Assembly (NCBI RefSeq): GCF_002929375.1
Contig: NZ_PJIP01000004.1
Coordinates: 62,001 to 126,000 of the forward strand
DNA: 64,000 bases
Reading direction: 5' to 3'
Origin: Arthrobacter sp. DWC3
Lineage (GTDB): Bacteria > Actinomycetota > Actinomycetes > Actinomycetales > Micrococcaceae
Shown here: in pieces, positions 56,095 to 64,000 of the stretch
How positions within the stretch are numbered: position 1 is the first letter of the stretch
How the letters are laid out: every line of letters starts with the position of its first letter
The notes under the pieces: model-generated
Told to the model about the DNA's origin: nothing
The model's database searches: none
Seen by the model: only the letters and a program-made list of their open reading frames with translations
Program-made: the position numbers and the translations under genes

Positions 56095-56833
56095 GCTGCT
56101 GTTCTTCTCGGGCACCATGGACTGCGGCAAGTCCACCCTCGCGCTGCAGATGGACCACAACCACAAGGCCCGCGGCCGGCGCGGGGTGCTCTTCAGCTCC
56201 CACGACCGCGCCGGGGAGTCCATGATCTCGAGCCGGCTCGGGCTGCAGGTGCCGGCCGTGGAAGTCTTCCCTGACACGGACTTCTGGGTGGAGCTGACCG
56301 TGCGGCAGACCATGGGGGCGCGGATCGACTACGTCATCTGCGACGAGGCCCAGTTCTACACGGTCGACCAGATCGACCAGCTGGCGCGCGTCGTGGACGA
56401 GATGGACATCGACGTGTTCGGGTTCGGCATCACGTCGGACTTCCGCACCCGGCTGTTCCCCGGGTCGCAGCGCCTCATCGAGCTCGCCGACCGCGTGCAG
56501 GTCCTGCAGGTCGAGGCCCTCTGCTGGTGCGGCAAGCGCGCCACCCACAACGCCCGCACCGTCGACGGCGTCATGGTGGTCGAGGGCGACCAGATGGTGG
56601 TGGGCGACGTCGACCAGCCGCTCGACCCGGATGCGGCGACCAGCGCGGAGGAGCAGGGCCCGGGCCCGGGGCCCGCCGCGTCGGGAGAGGGCCGCGGCCC
56701 CGTGGTCGGGTACGAGACGCTGTGCCGGCGGCACCACATGCGCCGGCAGACCGCCAGGACGTCGCCGTCGCTCTACTTAAACGAGATGCCGCTGCCCTTC
56801 GAGCCGAAACAGCGGGAGTCCGGCAGGATCTGA
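56087..56833 (+). CDS. tdk: Thymidine kinase
   Basis: Salvages thymidine to dTMP with ATP. 248 residues: Walker A GTMDCGKSTLAL (residues 9-20), CDEAQF (catalytic Glu), lasso region, and the structural zinc ligands in CWCGKRATHNAR plus the C-terminal CRRHH. The last segment before CRRHH is longer than usual, with an inserted Gly/Pro/Ala-rich stretch (about 190-210) common in high-GC actinobacteria. The GTG start is the one that gives MAELLFFSGTM; it overlaps the upstream gene by 8 bp. Confidence 0.94.
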   Translation: MAELLFFSGTMDCGKSTLALQMDHNHKARGRRGVLFSSHDRAGESMISSRLGLQVPAVEVFPDTDFWVELTVRQTMGARIDYVICDEAQFYTVDQIDQLARVVDEMDIDVFGFGITSDFRTRLFPGSQRLIELADRVQVLQVEALCWCGKRATHNARTVDGVMVVEGDQMVVGDVDQPLDPDAATSAEEQGPGPGPAASGEGRGPVVGYETLCRRHHMRRQTARTSPSLYLNEMPLPFEPKQRESGRI

Positions 56834-56880
56834 CCATGCCGCACACCCGAGGACGGGCCCGCCCGGACGGTCGGACGGCG

Positions 56881-58176
56881 CTAGTCGCCCTTGCGCCCGA
56901 AGACGATGTCGTCCCAGCTCGGCACGCTGGAGCGCTTCGGCTTGGCCCGGCGCTCCGCAGCCGGGTCGGGTAAGGGCTTCCCGGCCTCCCCGGCCGGCTC
57001 CCTGTCCCCGCTCGTGTCACGGATGAGCTCGTCGGCTCCGCCACGGCCGGCGCGTCGGGCGGCTCCGGCAACCGCAGGACGGGAAGCGGCCGGCGCGGCC
57101 GCGGGCGGCTGCGGGCGTGAGGGCCGCGCGAAGACGCTGATCTCGCGTGTATCCGTGCTGACGCCGTCGTACAGCCTCGGCGAGCCGTCCTCGTGGACGG
57201 AGTCCGGCCCCGCTTCCAGGGGATCGTCGTGGTCCGCCGCGCCGGGGGCGAGGGCCAGGCCGGTCACCTGCACGTCCTGCTCCTCGGGCGCCTCGTCGCG
57301 CGGGTGGGCGGCCGGGATGCCCCCGCGGCTGAGGAGCGCCGCGAGGGCGTCGTCGCCGTCCTCGTCCGCGCCGAGGCGCTGACCGCGGCGCGAGCGGAGC
57401 ACGTCCAGCAGGCCGTCCTGGTCGGCGGTCGACGCCTCGGCGTCGGTGTCCGCCTCGTCCGTCTTCTCGGCCTCGAAGTCGAAGACGCGGTCCGCCACGG
57501 CACTGAGCCTGCGGGACGGCAGCGGGCCGTCGAGCGGTTCCAGTTCGCTGAGCACCTGCGCCCACCGGTTGCCGTTGGTGACGGTCTTCCGCGTCGGGTT
57601 GTAGGTCCACTGGGCAGGTGGCTGCTCGCCGAGATCCACCTGCGAGTCGTCGGGCAGGTCGAACGACGCCTCGACGTGCCAGGAGCCGTCCTGGCGGCGC
57701 CAGGAGTCCCACTCGACCGACGCCGGGTCGATCCCGTAGCTGCGCACCCGGAACGCCACCATGTCCCCGAGCATCGCAGGGCTGTCGCCGAACGCGGAGC
57801 GGTACCCGTCGTGGCTGGGCAGGGGGGTGGCCACCTCGACGCGCTGCGCGAGGTACGCCACGTAGTCACGCTCCGCCCGGACCGGGCCTTCGTAGCGCTC
57901 CACGTGGGCGAGATCGAGACCGGACTCGGCGGACACCTGCTCCGCCGTGGCCCCCGAACGGATGCGCGCCTGGATGTCCCGCGGGGTCAGGGGGACCGGC
58001 GGCTTCGCCGGCTTGCGCCGGGGTTCCTCCGGTGCAGGCGCCGGTGCCTGCGGCTCCCCGGCCCTGGTGCTCGCCGTGCGCAGCGCGTCGTCGACGGGCA
58101 GCCGGTAGGACGTGCCCTCCTCGCCGCTCAACAGCAGATGCTCGCCATCCACACCCACCAGGCGTAACTCCTGCAT
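56881..58176 (-). CDS. sepH: Septation protein SepH
   Basis: A 431-residue DUF3071 protein that promotes FtsZ assembly and septation in Streptomyces. Residues 1-30 (MQELRLVGVDGEHLLL) begin the conserved N-terminal domain, which holds a helix-turn-helix-like RDIQARIRSGATAEQVSAESGLDLAHVERYEGPV and AERDYVAYLAQR. A long acidic, Ala/Pro-rich disordered region (about 235-410) leads to the conserved C-terminal motif RSSVPSWDDIVFG (415-427). A GGAGGATTCG ribosome site precedes the ATG. It points away from the DUF4193-dut cluster and may share regulation with it. Confidence 0.93.
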   Translation of the reverse strand: MQELRLVGVDGEHLLLSGEEGTSYRLPVDDALRTASTRAGEPQAPAPAPEEPRRKPAKPPVPLTPRDIQARIRSGATAEQVSAESGLDLAHVERYEGPVRAERDYVAYLAQRVEVATPLPSHDGYRSAFGDSPAMLGDMVAFRVRSYGIDPASVEWDSWRRQDGSWHVEASFDLPDDSQVDLGEQPPAQWTYNPTRKTVTNGNRWAQVLSELEPLDGPLPSRRLSAVADRVFDFEAEKTDEADTDAEASTADQDGLLDVLRSRRGQRLGADEDGDDALAALLSRGGIPAAHPRDEAPEEQDVQVTGLALAPGAADHDDPLEAGPDSVHEDGSPRLYDGVSTDTREISVFARPSRPQPPAAAPAASRPAVAGAARRAGRGGADELIRDTSGDREPAGEAGKPLPDPAAERRAKPKRSSVPSWDDIVFGRKGD

Positions 58177-58363
58177 CGAATCCTCCAGCCGACAACAATT
58201 CCTAGGTGAAACTGTGCCACTGAATGGCGGCCATTCCTACTACGCGGTACCGCGTGGCGGACGTCGCACCGGTGCCGGGCACAAATACCGTGCAGTCGGC
58301 GTTATGGCATTCCGATGATGCTCGTCCGTCGGGCGGGTGGAGATGAAGGGGGAAGAGGCGGGT

Positions 58364-58717
58364 ATGACACTCGACAGCCAGGCGGATCATGGCGTGGACA
58401 CGGTCGACGGCGGCGCGGCCACCGTGCTGCACGGACTGCAGGGGAAGCGCACGGCACGGGCGGGCGCGCCCGCGACGGCTGAACCGACGGCCGCATCGAT
58501 GGCGCTGCTCGCGCCGCTGGTCGACGACGACGAACTCGAGGCGGCCGATTCCTTCGACCTGCCGGGCGCGGATCTCTCCAGCGAGGAGGTCTCCGTCCAG
58601 ATCCTGGCGGCCCAGGCCGACGAGTTCACCTGTGCCTCCTGCTTCCTCGTGCGCCACCGGTCGCAGATCGCCCGCGACCGGGGCGGGCTCCTGTACTGCG
58701 TGGACTGCGAGGGCTGA
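58364..58717 (+). CDS. DUF4193 family zinc-ribbon protein
   Basis: A 117-residue actinobacterial protein of unknown function, usually about 100 residues. After a non-conserved N-terminus, the core is ELEAADSFDLPGADLSSEEVSVQILAAQADEFTCASCFLVRHRSQIARDRGGLLYCVDCEG, with two CxxC pairs (CASC, CVDC) that suggest a bound zinc. The start at 58364 has GGAAGAGG upstream; a 58337 ATG would add nine residues. It heads the dut-associated group with the divergent sepH. Confidence 0.87.
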   Translation: MTLDSQADHGVDTVDGGAATVLHGLQGKRTARAGAPATAEPTAASMALLAPLVDDDELEAADSFDLPGADLSSEEVSVQILAAQADEFTCASCFLVRHRSQIARDRGGLLYCVDCEG

Positions 58718-58738
58718 GACGGTCCGGGTCCGGCCGGG

Positions 58739-59215
58739 TCAGCCGCCGAGCGCCGCCGCGAGGCGCTCGGGCGTGCGGGAGGACGCCAGCCAGTAGGGGG
58801 TGCGGTCCTCCGGGTCGGTGACCTCGATGCGCACCACGGGGGAGATCCACCCCCTGATGCAGAGGTACGCGAGGCCGTTGAGGCCGGGCCCGCGCTGGTA
58901 CGTGGCGTCGTCGCCGGAGAACCACTCCACCGCACCGAGGTAGGTCCGCTCGATGGTCGCGCGCCCGACGGTGAGGGTGGTCGCCGTGACGGTGATGCGC
59001 GGCGTCGAGAGGATGAGCAGCGTGAACACGATGATCGCGACGACGACGGCGACGCCGAGCGCCACCTGCAGGGAGATGGGCGCGAACATCACGATCGTGG
59101 CGGCCGAGAAGCCGGCCGCGATGAGCCAGACCCACGGGCTCGGCCACAGGCGTTCCTGGTAGAGGACGGCCTGGTCGGGTGTGTTCCGGGGGGCTTCCCC
59201 TGGCGCGCTGGACAT
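58739..59215 (-). CDS. DUF3093 family membrane protein
   Basis: A 158-residue actinobacterial protein of unknown function. Two membrane helices (about 27-70: WVWLIAAGFSAATIVMFAPISLQVALGVAVVVAIIVFTLLI) follow a short N-terminus, then a soluble domain with ITVTATTLTVGRATIERTYLGAVEW, GPGLNGLAYLCIRGWISPVVRIEVTDPEDRTPYWLASSRTPERLAAAL. Its place next to DUF4193 and dut is conserved. Opposite orientation to dut, starting 117 bp before it; the intergenic region holds no known operator. Confidence 0.87.
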   Translation of the reverse strand: MSSAPGEAPRNTPDQAVLYQERLWPSPWVWLIAAGFSAATIVMFAPISLQVALGVAVVVAIIVFTLLILSTPRITVTATTLTVGRATIERTYLGAVEWFSGDDATYQRGPGLNGLAYLCIRGWISPVVRIEVTDPEDRTPYWLASSRTPERLAAALGG

Positions 59216-59331
59216 GACACAAGCATTCCACCAATTCCTCGGCCGCTCATCCCGACCGCCGCCCTGCCCCCGGGCAAAGGCGCTAAAGTGGGGGGCTGGT
59301 AACCGGATAGCGTGCGTGGGAGATGCGGTCG

Positions 59332-59829
59332 ATGAGTACACAGCAGGACCTCCCGGTCCAGATCTCGATGCTCGACGACGGTCTGGAGCCGCCCGCGTAC
59401 GCCACCGACGGCGACGCCGGAGCCGACCTGCGGACCGCCGTCGACCTCGTGCTCCGGCCCGGCGAACGCGCACTCGTCCCCACCGGGGTGGCCCTGGCCC
59501 TCCCCGCCGGCTACGTGGGTCTCGTCCATCCGCGCTCCGGTCTCGCGGCGCGGCACGGTGTGACGATCGTCAACGCCCCCGGCACCATCGACGCCGGCTA
59601 CCGCGGCGAGATCAAGGTCTGCCTCCTCAACACGGACCGCACCGAGGCCGTCCGTCTCACGCGCGGCGACCGTATCGCCCAGCTGCTCATCCAACGCGTC
59701 GAACACGCGGTGTTCACGGTCGTCGGCGAACTGCCCGAAAGCATCCGCGGTACCGGCGGGTTCGGTTCGACCGGCGGGTTCGGCCAGGGCGCGGCCCCGG
59801 CCGCCGCAGGCACGCCCACGGGCGGCTGA
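59332..59829 (+). CDS. dut: dUTP diphosphatase
   Basis: Hydrolyses dUTP to dUMP, keeping uracil out of DNA and feeding dTMP synthesis. 165 residues; all five trimeric dUTPase motifs are in order: DAGADL (I), PRSGLAA (II), [13 protein letters not shown] (III), [10 protein letters not shown] (IV) and [10 protein letters not shown] (V, the P-loop-like C-terminal tail), followed by an extra Ala/Gly tail. The ATG at 59332 has GGGAG about 9 nt upstream; ATG at 59323 is an alternative. tdk lies about 3 kb away. Confidence 0.95.
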   Translation: MSTQQDLPVQISMLDDGLEPPAYATDGDAGADLRTAVDLVLRPGERALVPTGVALALPAGYVGLVHPRSGLAARHGVTIVNAPGTIDAGYRGEIKVCLLNTDRTEAVRLTRGDRIAQLLIQRVEHAVFTVVGELPESIRGTGGFGSTGGFGQGAAPAAAGTPTGG

Positions 59830-59914
59830 CCTCCGCCCGCGCCGCCCGACCCCCGGCGACGACCGCACCTACTCGACACCTACTCGACCATGTGACCAGG
59901 AAAGGACCCCGGAG

Positions 59915-60751
59915 ATGGCTTTTGGGCGCCTCAGGAAGAAGAAGAACGACGACGCGGCCGCGTCGCAGCAGGAGGCGGCCGCCGCCTCCGACGACGCGCC
60001 GGAGGCGGACGCTCCTGTAGCGGCCGGCACCGCCACCGCCGTCGCCCCCGAGGCCACCGTGCCCGCCGCGGTGGCCACGGCGGGCTCAGTGGCCCCTGTG
60101 CCCGCGGATCACGTCTCGAGCGCCGACTACGACCGGTCCGCGCTCGGGCCGTTCGACCTCTCGGAGCAGGCGTCGGAGAGCGGCTACATCGATCTCGGGG
60201 CCCTCCGCATCCACGCCACCGAGGGACTGCAGCTGCGCCTCGAGGTGGAGGAGCGCAGCAAGCGCGTCATCGCCGTGACACTGGACCTCGGCGGCTCGAC
60301 GCTGCAGCTGCAGGCCTTCGCAGCCCCGAAGACCGAGGGGCTGTGGGACGAGATCCGCGAGCAGATCGGCGCTTCGGTGGGATCGCAGGGCGGCACCGTC
60401 GAGGAACGGCCCGGCCGCCTCGGCACGGAGCTCCTCGCGAAGCTGCCCGCGCAGACCCCGGACGGCCAGCCGGGCTACCGCGTGGCCCGCTTCGTCGGCG
60501 TCAACGGCTCCCGCTGGTTCCTCCGCGGGGTGTTCGGCGGTCCTGCGGCGCTCGACCGGAACGCCGCGGCGCCCATGGAGCAACTCTTCCGCAGCGTCGT
60601 GGTGGTCCGCGGCGACCACCCGCTCCCGCCGCGCGAACTCCTCCCGCTCAGGCTGCCCAAGGACGCCGCGGCGGGCCCTCCGCCCCTCACCCCCACCCGC
60701 CCCGATCTGAACCCGCTCGAGCGCGGTCCCGAGATCACCGAGACCCGCTGA
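59915..60751 (+). CDS. DUF3710 family protein
   Basis: A 278-residue actinobacterial protein of unknown function. A basic MAFGRLRKKK start and an Ala/Val-rich disordered region (about 10-70) precede the conserved domain: GPFDLSEQASESGYIDLGALRIHATEGLQLRLEVEE, AVTLDLGGSTLQLQAFAAPKTEGLWDEIREQI and GVNGSRWFLRGVFGG, a mostly beta fold. The gene starts 85 bp after dut with GGAGATGG around the ATG. Its end is 5 bp from the OB-fold gene, so the two are co-transcribed. Confidence 0.88.
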   Translation: MAFGRLRKKKNDDAAASQQEAAAASDDAPEADAPVAAGTATAVAPEATVPAAVATAGSVAPVPADHVSSADYDRSALGPFDLSEQASESGYIDLGALRIHATEGLQLRLEVEERSKRVIAVTLDLGGSTLQLQAFAAPKTEGLWDEIREQIGASVGSQGGTVEERPGRLGTELLAKLPAQTPDGQPGYRVARFVGVNGSRWFLRGVFGGPAALDRNAAAPMEQLFRSVVVVRGDHPLPPRELLPLRLPKDAAAGPPPLTPTRPDLNPLERGPEITETR

Positions 60752-60756
60752 GCCCC

Positions 60757-61170
60757 GTGCCGGCACGGCAGTACGCACCCGGGTCCGCCGATCCCGCAGA
60801 CCGGTCCACCGCTGCGCCGGCCGGATCCGCCGTGCCGACCACCCGCCCGGAGGCGCCGGGCGGAGGGGCGGGCGGGCGGGCCGCTCCCGCCGCCCTGCCC
60901 GACCGCGGCCGGATCAAGGCGCACGGGGTGATCGTGAGGATCACCATCACCCCGGTGACGGGGCCGCCGTCGTTCGAGGCCCTCGCGAGGATCGACTGGA
61001 ACGGGACGCACGAGGACGTGCGGATCGTCTGGATGGGCCAGCGGCGGGTACCGGGCGTCGAGGCCGGCGTCGCCCTGCGCTTCGAGGGGATGCTGAGCCT
61101 CGTCGGTGGCATCCCCACCGTGTACAACCCCCGGTACGAGATCATCGGCCGCCCCGAGGAGTCTGGATGA
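60757..61170 (+). CDS. OB-fold nucleic-acid-binding-like protein
   Basis: A 137-residue protein. The first 50 residues are disordered Ala/Pro/Gly. The rest, with IKAHGVIVRITITPVTGPPSFEALARIDW and ALRFEGMLSLVGGIPTVYNPRYEI, fits a small OB-fold beta-barrel. The GTG at 60757 is 5 bp after the DUF3710 stop, indicating translational coupling. It sits between DUF3710 and DUF3159, its conserved neighbours in this phylum. Whether it truly binds nucleic acid is not known. Confidence 0.85.
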   Translation: MPARQYAPGSADPADRSTAAPAGSAVPTTRPEAPGGGAGGRAAPAALPDRGRIKAHGVIVRITITPVTGPPSFEALARIDWNGTHEDVRIVWMGQRRVPGVEAGVALRFEGMLSLVGGIPTVYNPRYEIIGRPEESG

Positions 61171-61180
61171 GGAACCGCAC

Positions 61181-61957
61181 ATGAGCCACCCCACGAACGA
61201 GCCCGGCGCCGACCGCTCCCCGGAGGGCGCACGCGCACACTCCGTGCCGGGCGCCCCACCCGGGCCGCAGGCAGGTCCGACGGCCGCGGAGCTGGCGTCG
61301 CAGTACGCGGCGAAGTCCGGGGTCCGGCGCAACCACGCCGGCCAGATCGACGTGCTCTCCTCGATCGGCGGGGTGCAGGGGCTCGCGGAGAGCGTGGCCC
61401 CCGGACTCGTGTTCACGATCCTCTTCACCCTGACCACGGACCTCCAGGTGTCCCTGATCGCGGCGCTGGCGGCCTCGGCGGTCTTCACCGCCGTCCGGCT
61501 CGTCTCGCGCACCCCGGTGACCCAGGCCCTCGCCGGACTGGTGGGCGTCGCGTTCTGCGCCTTCGTGGCGCTGCGCACGGGCAACGCCGAGGACTTCTTC
61601 CTGCCCGGCTTCTTCATCAACGCCGCGTACATCGTGGCGATGGTCGCCTCGGTGATCCTCCGCTGGCCGTTCGCCGGGCTCCTGTTCGGCTTCATCCGCA
61701 ACGAGGGCGTCGAGTGGCGGAAGGACCCGGCACGGGTCCGTGCCTACACGCTGGCCACATGGATCATCGTGGCGGTCCTGGCCCTGCGGCTCGTGGTGCA
61801 GGTGCCGCTCTACCTCGTGGAGAACATCGCGGCCCTCGGCTCCACCCGCGTGGCCATGGGCCTGCCGCTGTACGCACTCGGCCTCTGGCTGGCCTGGGTG
61901 GTCTCCCGTCCCGCGGGCGCGGCGCCCGCCGCGTCCGGCACCGTGCCGAAGGGCTGA
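61181..61957 (+). CDS. DUF3159 family membrane protein
   Basis: A 258-residue membrane protein of unknown function with about six helices: around residues 76-92 (APGLVFTILFTLTTDL), 92-110, 118-135, 145-165, 194-215 and 225-245. The N-terminal 40 residues are disordered. GFFINAAYIVAMVASVILRWPFAGLLFGFIRNEGVEWRKDP is its most conserved stretch. ATG at 61181, GAGGA 7 nt upstream, 10 bp after the OB-fold gene: last gene of the dut cluster. It converges on the RCK pair, its stop 3 bp from theirs. Confidence 0.88.
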   Translation: MSHPTNEPGADRSPEGARAHSVPGAPPGPQAGPTAAELASQYAAKSGVRRNHAGQIDVLSSIGGVQGLAESVAPGLVFTILFTLTTDLQVSLIAALAASAVFTAVRLVSRTPVTQALAGLVGVAFCAFVALRTGNAEDFFLPGFFINAAYIVAMVASVILRWPFAGLLFGFIRNEGVEWRKDPARVRAYTLATWIIVAVLALRLVVQVPLYLVENIAALGSTRVAMGLPLYALGLWLAWVVSRPAGAAPAASGTVPKG

Positions 61958-61960
61958 CGC

Positions 61961-62647
61961 TCAGGACGTCCGGTCGGCGCCCCGGTCGGTCCGCGCGGAG
62001 AGCGCGGCACGCAGATCGTCCTCCGCGGCGATCGCCGCGAGGAAGAACATCTCGTCGCCGCCCTCGACGACGTCGTCCGGGCTGGGCGTGATGGGGGAGT
62101 CGTCCCGCAGGACGGCGACGACGGCGCAGTCCTCGGGGAGGCTGATCGAGCCGATGGTGCCGCCCACCAGGGGCGAGTCCGCGGGCACGGTGAACTCCAC
62201 GATCGAGGACACCCCGGTCTGCAGCGTCAGCAGGCGCACCACGTCGCCCACCTCCACCGCCTCCTCGACGAGCGCCGTCATGAGGCGCGGGGTGTTGACG
62301 GCCACGTCCACGCCCCAGGAGTCGTCGAACATCCAGTCGTTCTTGGGGTTGTTCACCCGGCCCACCGTGCGTCCCACGCCGAACTCGCTCTTGGCCAGCA
62401 GCGACACCACGAGGTTCACCTTGTCGTCGCCCGTGGCGGACACCACGACGTCGGCCTCCTCGAGGCGGGCGTCCTTGAGCGTGGTGAGCTCGCACGCGTC
62501 GCCGATCAGCCATTTGGCCCCCTTGAGCCCGCTGCGGCCGATCACCTCCGGCTTCTCGTCGATCAGCAGGATCTCGTGGTTGTTGCCCAGCAGCTCGCGG
62601 GCGATCGAGGACCCGACGCTCCCGGCCCCGGCGATGACGACCCTCAT
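61961..62647 (-). CDS. RCK-domain potassium-uptake regulatory protein (second of pair, CeoC-like)
   Basis: A 228-residue nucleotide-sensing regulatory subunit of potassium transport. Rossmann NAD/ATP-binding motif VVIAGAGSVGSSIARELL with Asp at the end of the second strand (LIDE), then a TrkA-C-type domain from about 140 (TPRLMTALVEEAVEVGDVVRLLTL...FTVPADSPLVGGTI). It overlaps the first RCK gene by 4 bp (ATGA), so the proteins are made together, perhaps as a hetero-oligomer. They resemble CeoB/CeoC of mycobacteria. Confidence 0.9.
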   Translation of the reverse strand: MRVVIAGAGSVGSSIARELLGNNHEILLIDEKPEVIGRSGLKGAKWLIGDACELTTLKDARLEEADVVVSATGDDKVNLVVSLLAKSEFGVGRTVGRVNNPKNDWMFDDSWGVDVAVNTPRLMTALVEEAVEVGDVVRLLTLQTGVSSIVEFTVPADSPLVGGTIGSISLPEDCAVVAVLRDDSPITPSPDDVVEGGDEMFFLAAIAAEDDLRAALSARTDRGADRTS

Positions 62648-63327
62648 CGGTGCTCCTCCTTCGGGGCGGAGGCGAGGATGCGCGTGATCTCGTCCGTCGC
62701 CGTCGTCTTCATCATGGCGTGCAGGATGTCCCCCTGCTGGTAGCTCGTCTCGGCGGTCGGGAGGATGCCCTCGCCGAAGCGCGTGAGGTAGGCGATCCGC
62801 ACGCCGCTGGCGGCCTCGATGCTGCGCAGCGACCGTCCGAGCCAGGCGTCCGCGAGCGCGAGCTCGGCGAGGATCAGCCGGCCCGAGGTCTCGCGGAAGT
62901 CGCCGTTGATGGTCTGCTCGGGCAGGATCCGCCGCAGCACCTGGTCGGCGCTCCAGCGGACCGCCGCGACCGTGGGGATGCCGAGCCGCTGGTAGATCTC
63001 GGCGCGCCCCGGGTCGTAGATGCGGGCGACCACGTGCGGCACGTGGAAGGTCTCCCGGGCCACGCGCGTGGCGAGGATGTTGGAGTTGTCGCCGCTGGAG
63101 ACCGCCGCGAACGCGTAGGCGTCGCCGATCTCCGCGTACTTCAGCGTCTCCCGGTCGAAGCCGACCCCCGTCACCTTCCGACCGCCGAACGAGGACCGCA
63201 GCCGGCGGAACGCGCGGTCGTCCTGGTCGATGATCGCTACCGAGTGCCCGGAGTCGTCGAGGGTGTGCGCCAGGCTGACACCCACCCTGCCGCACCCCAT
63301 GATCACGAAATGAGCCACCGAGGGCAC
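62644..63327 (-). CDS. RCK-domain potassium-uptake regulatory protein (first of pair, CeoB-like)
   Basis: A 227-residue partner of the next gene. The N-terminal motif HFVIMGCGRVGVSLAHTLDDSGHSVAIIDQD is a complete Rossmann site; the TrkA-C-type part lies from about 145 onward (ADAWLGRSLRSIEAASGVRIAYLTRFGEGILPT). No membrane channel gene (trkH, ktrB) is linked; instead the divergent gene is a KimA-type transporter. GTG at 63327 has an AGGAA site upstream. Confidence 0.9.
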   Translation of the reverse strand: MPSVAHFVIMGCGRVGVSLAHTLDDSGHSVAIIDQDDRAFRRLRSSFGGRKVTGVGFDRETLKYAEIGDAYAFAAVSSGDNSNILATRVARETFHVPHVVARIYDPGRAEIYQRLGIPTVAAVRWSADQVLRRILPEQTINGDFRETSGRLILAELALADAWLGRSLRSIEAASGVRIAYLTRFGEGILPTAETSYQQGDILHAMMKTTATDEITRILASAPKEEHR

Positions 63328-63407
63328 CCCTGATTCCTGCTGTCGATCCTGCTGTCGCGTGCCGTATCAGCACCAAGCCTAGTGGCTGCCCGGACGCGCG
63401 GACGCGC

Positions 63408-63413
63408 TAGTGT
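63408..63413 (+). promoter_or_regulatory. -10 box of the leaderless transporter promoter
   Basis: TAGTGT with 7 nt to the GTG at 63421. Confidence 0.6.
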
Positions 63414-63420
63414 TTGCGCT

Positions 63421-64000
63421 GTGCTGACTTTTCTCGAAGCTGTCAAGAGGGTGCTGGTGGGCAAGCCCTTCGCCAGTGACAGGTTGAGGAGCAGGACCCT
63501 GCCGAAGCGCCTCGCCATGCCCGTCTTCTCCGCGAGCGCCCTCTCGTCCGTCGCGTACGCCCCGGACGAGATCCTCCTGACCCTGGCCCTCGCGGGAGTG
63601 GCCGCGGTGGCCATCTCCCCGTGGGTGGGCGCGGCCGTGATCGCGGTGCTGCTCGTCGTCGTCGCCTCCTACCGGCAGGCCATGCGCGCCTACCCGTCGG
63701 GCGGGGGCGACTACGAGATGGCGAAGCGGAACATCGGGCCGCGCGCCGGGACCACCGTCGCGTCGGCGCTCATGATCGACTACGTCCTGACGGTCGCCGT
63801 CTCCGTCTCCGCGGCCGCGCAGTACGTCGTCTCGCTCGCCCCGGCGCTCGAGGACGTCCGTGTCGCGCTGGCCGTGGTGGGCGTGGCGGTGCTCGTGCTG
63901 CTGAACCTGCGGGGGATCACGCGCGGTGTCCGGGCCCGCGCCGTCGTCACCTACGCGTTCCTCGCCGGGATCCTGGCCCTCTGCGCCACCGGGATCGCTC
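63421..64000 (+). CDS. APC superfamily transporter, KimA-like (runs off the window)
   Basis: The first 193 residues of a membrane transporter, truncated by the window edge. It follows the Bacillus KimA (potassium/proton symporter) pattern more than typical amino-acid permeases: FLEAVKRVLVGKPF at the N-terminus, SALSSVAYAPDEI in helix 1, SYRQAMRAYPSGGGDYEMAKRN, LMIDYVLTVAVSVSAAAQYV and LNLRGI. KimA has matching segments (IGKPL, DALSSVAYGPEQI, SYRQ..AYPQGGGAY, DYILTVAVSISAG, LNLRG). The start is set by the leaderless -10 box. Its neighbours, two RCK proteins, fit potassium transport. In other annotations this gene is often called a plain APC permease. Confidence 0.85.
   Translation, partial: MLTFLEAVKRVLVGKPFASDRLRSRTLPKRLAMPVFSASALSSVAYAPDEILLTLALAGVAAVAISPWVGAAVIAVLLVVVASYRQAMRAYPSGGGDYEMAKRNIGPRAGTTVASALMIDYVLTVAVSVSAAAQYVVSLAPALEDVRVALAVVGVAVLVLLNLRGITRGVRARAVVTYAFLAGILALCATGIA

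Overview
The window is core chromosome of a high-GC Gram-positive actinobacterium, most like Micrococcaceae (Arthrobacter and relatives). This rests on recognisable protein families and gene order: fused CydDC, SepH, DUF4193/DUF3093/DUF3710/DUF3159 around dut, two type I glutamine synthetases around glnE, a polyphosphate glucokinase, a two-domain lipoyl E2, and many genes whose -10 box lies 6-7 nt before the start codon (leaderless transcripts). I saw no insertion sequence, prophage, CRISPR array, tRNA or rRNA. Genes are packed tightly and no gene-free stretch exceeds about 300 bp.

Layout. 1-5.2 kb: the 3' part of dnaE, a flavin reductase, a small membrane protein, hisD and nrdR (with two NrdR boxes). 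5.3-8.3 kb: ppgK, map, a 53-residue protein and panB. 8.5-14.7 kb: a nitrogen locus with glnA2, glnE and glnA1, the last preceded by a four-element GlnR-type operator. 14.7-18.3 kb: RDD protein, DUF4191 protein, lipA, lipB and a small gene next to a perfect LexA (SOS) box. 18.4-25.5 kb: a membrane Ser/Thr kinase with an unusual catalytic loop, an SDR epimerase, a large Tricorn-type protease and an OsmC protein. 25.6-30.9 kb: the lipoyl E2 (sucB/dlaT), lpdA and pepA. 31-36.5 kb: PAC2 protein, MFS transporter, DUF4192 protein and the primary sigma factor sigA, with a SigR-type promoter in front of sigA. 36.7-39.3 kb: DUF7455 protein and topoisomerase IV subunit B; subunit A follows at 48.5-51.2 kb. 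39.3-47.4 kb: an M56 peptidase-BlaI pair facing cydA-cydB-cydDC across a shared region with three identical inverted repeats. 47.4-56.8 kb: tandem-GNAT protein, parC, GNAT/acyl-CoA ligase-like protein, DUF5998, phosphodiesterase and tdk. 56.9-61.9 kb: sepH and the dut-associated cluster of uncharacterised genes. 61.9-64 kb: two RCK (TrkA-type) proteins facing a KimA-like transporter that runs off the window.

Functional links. The lipoate genes lipA/lipB supply the cofactor for the E2 encoded 8 kb away. glnE encodes the enzyme that adenylylates GlnA1. The BlaI/M56 pair probably controls cytochrome bd and its assembly exporter. The two RCK proteins probably gate the adjacent KimA-like transporter.

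The most rewarding leads are regulatory: the triple BlaI-type operator in front of cydABDC, the SOS-box gene of unknown function, the SigR-type promoter of sigA and the KimA/RCK locus. No wholly new multi-gene system is evident. All calls come from reading the sequence without database searches.
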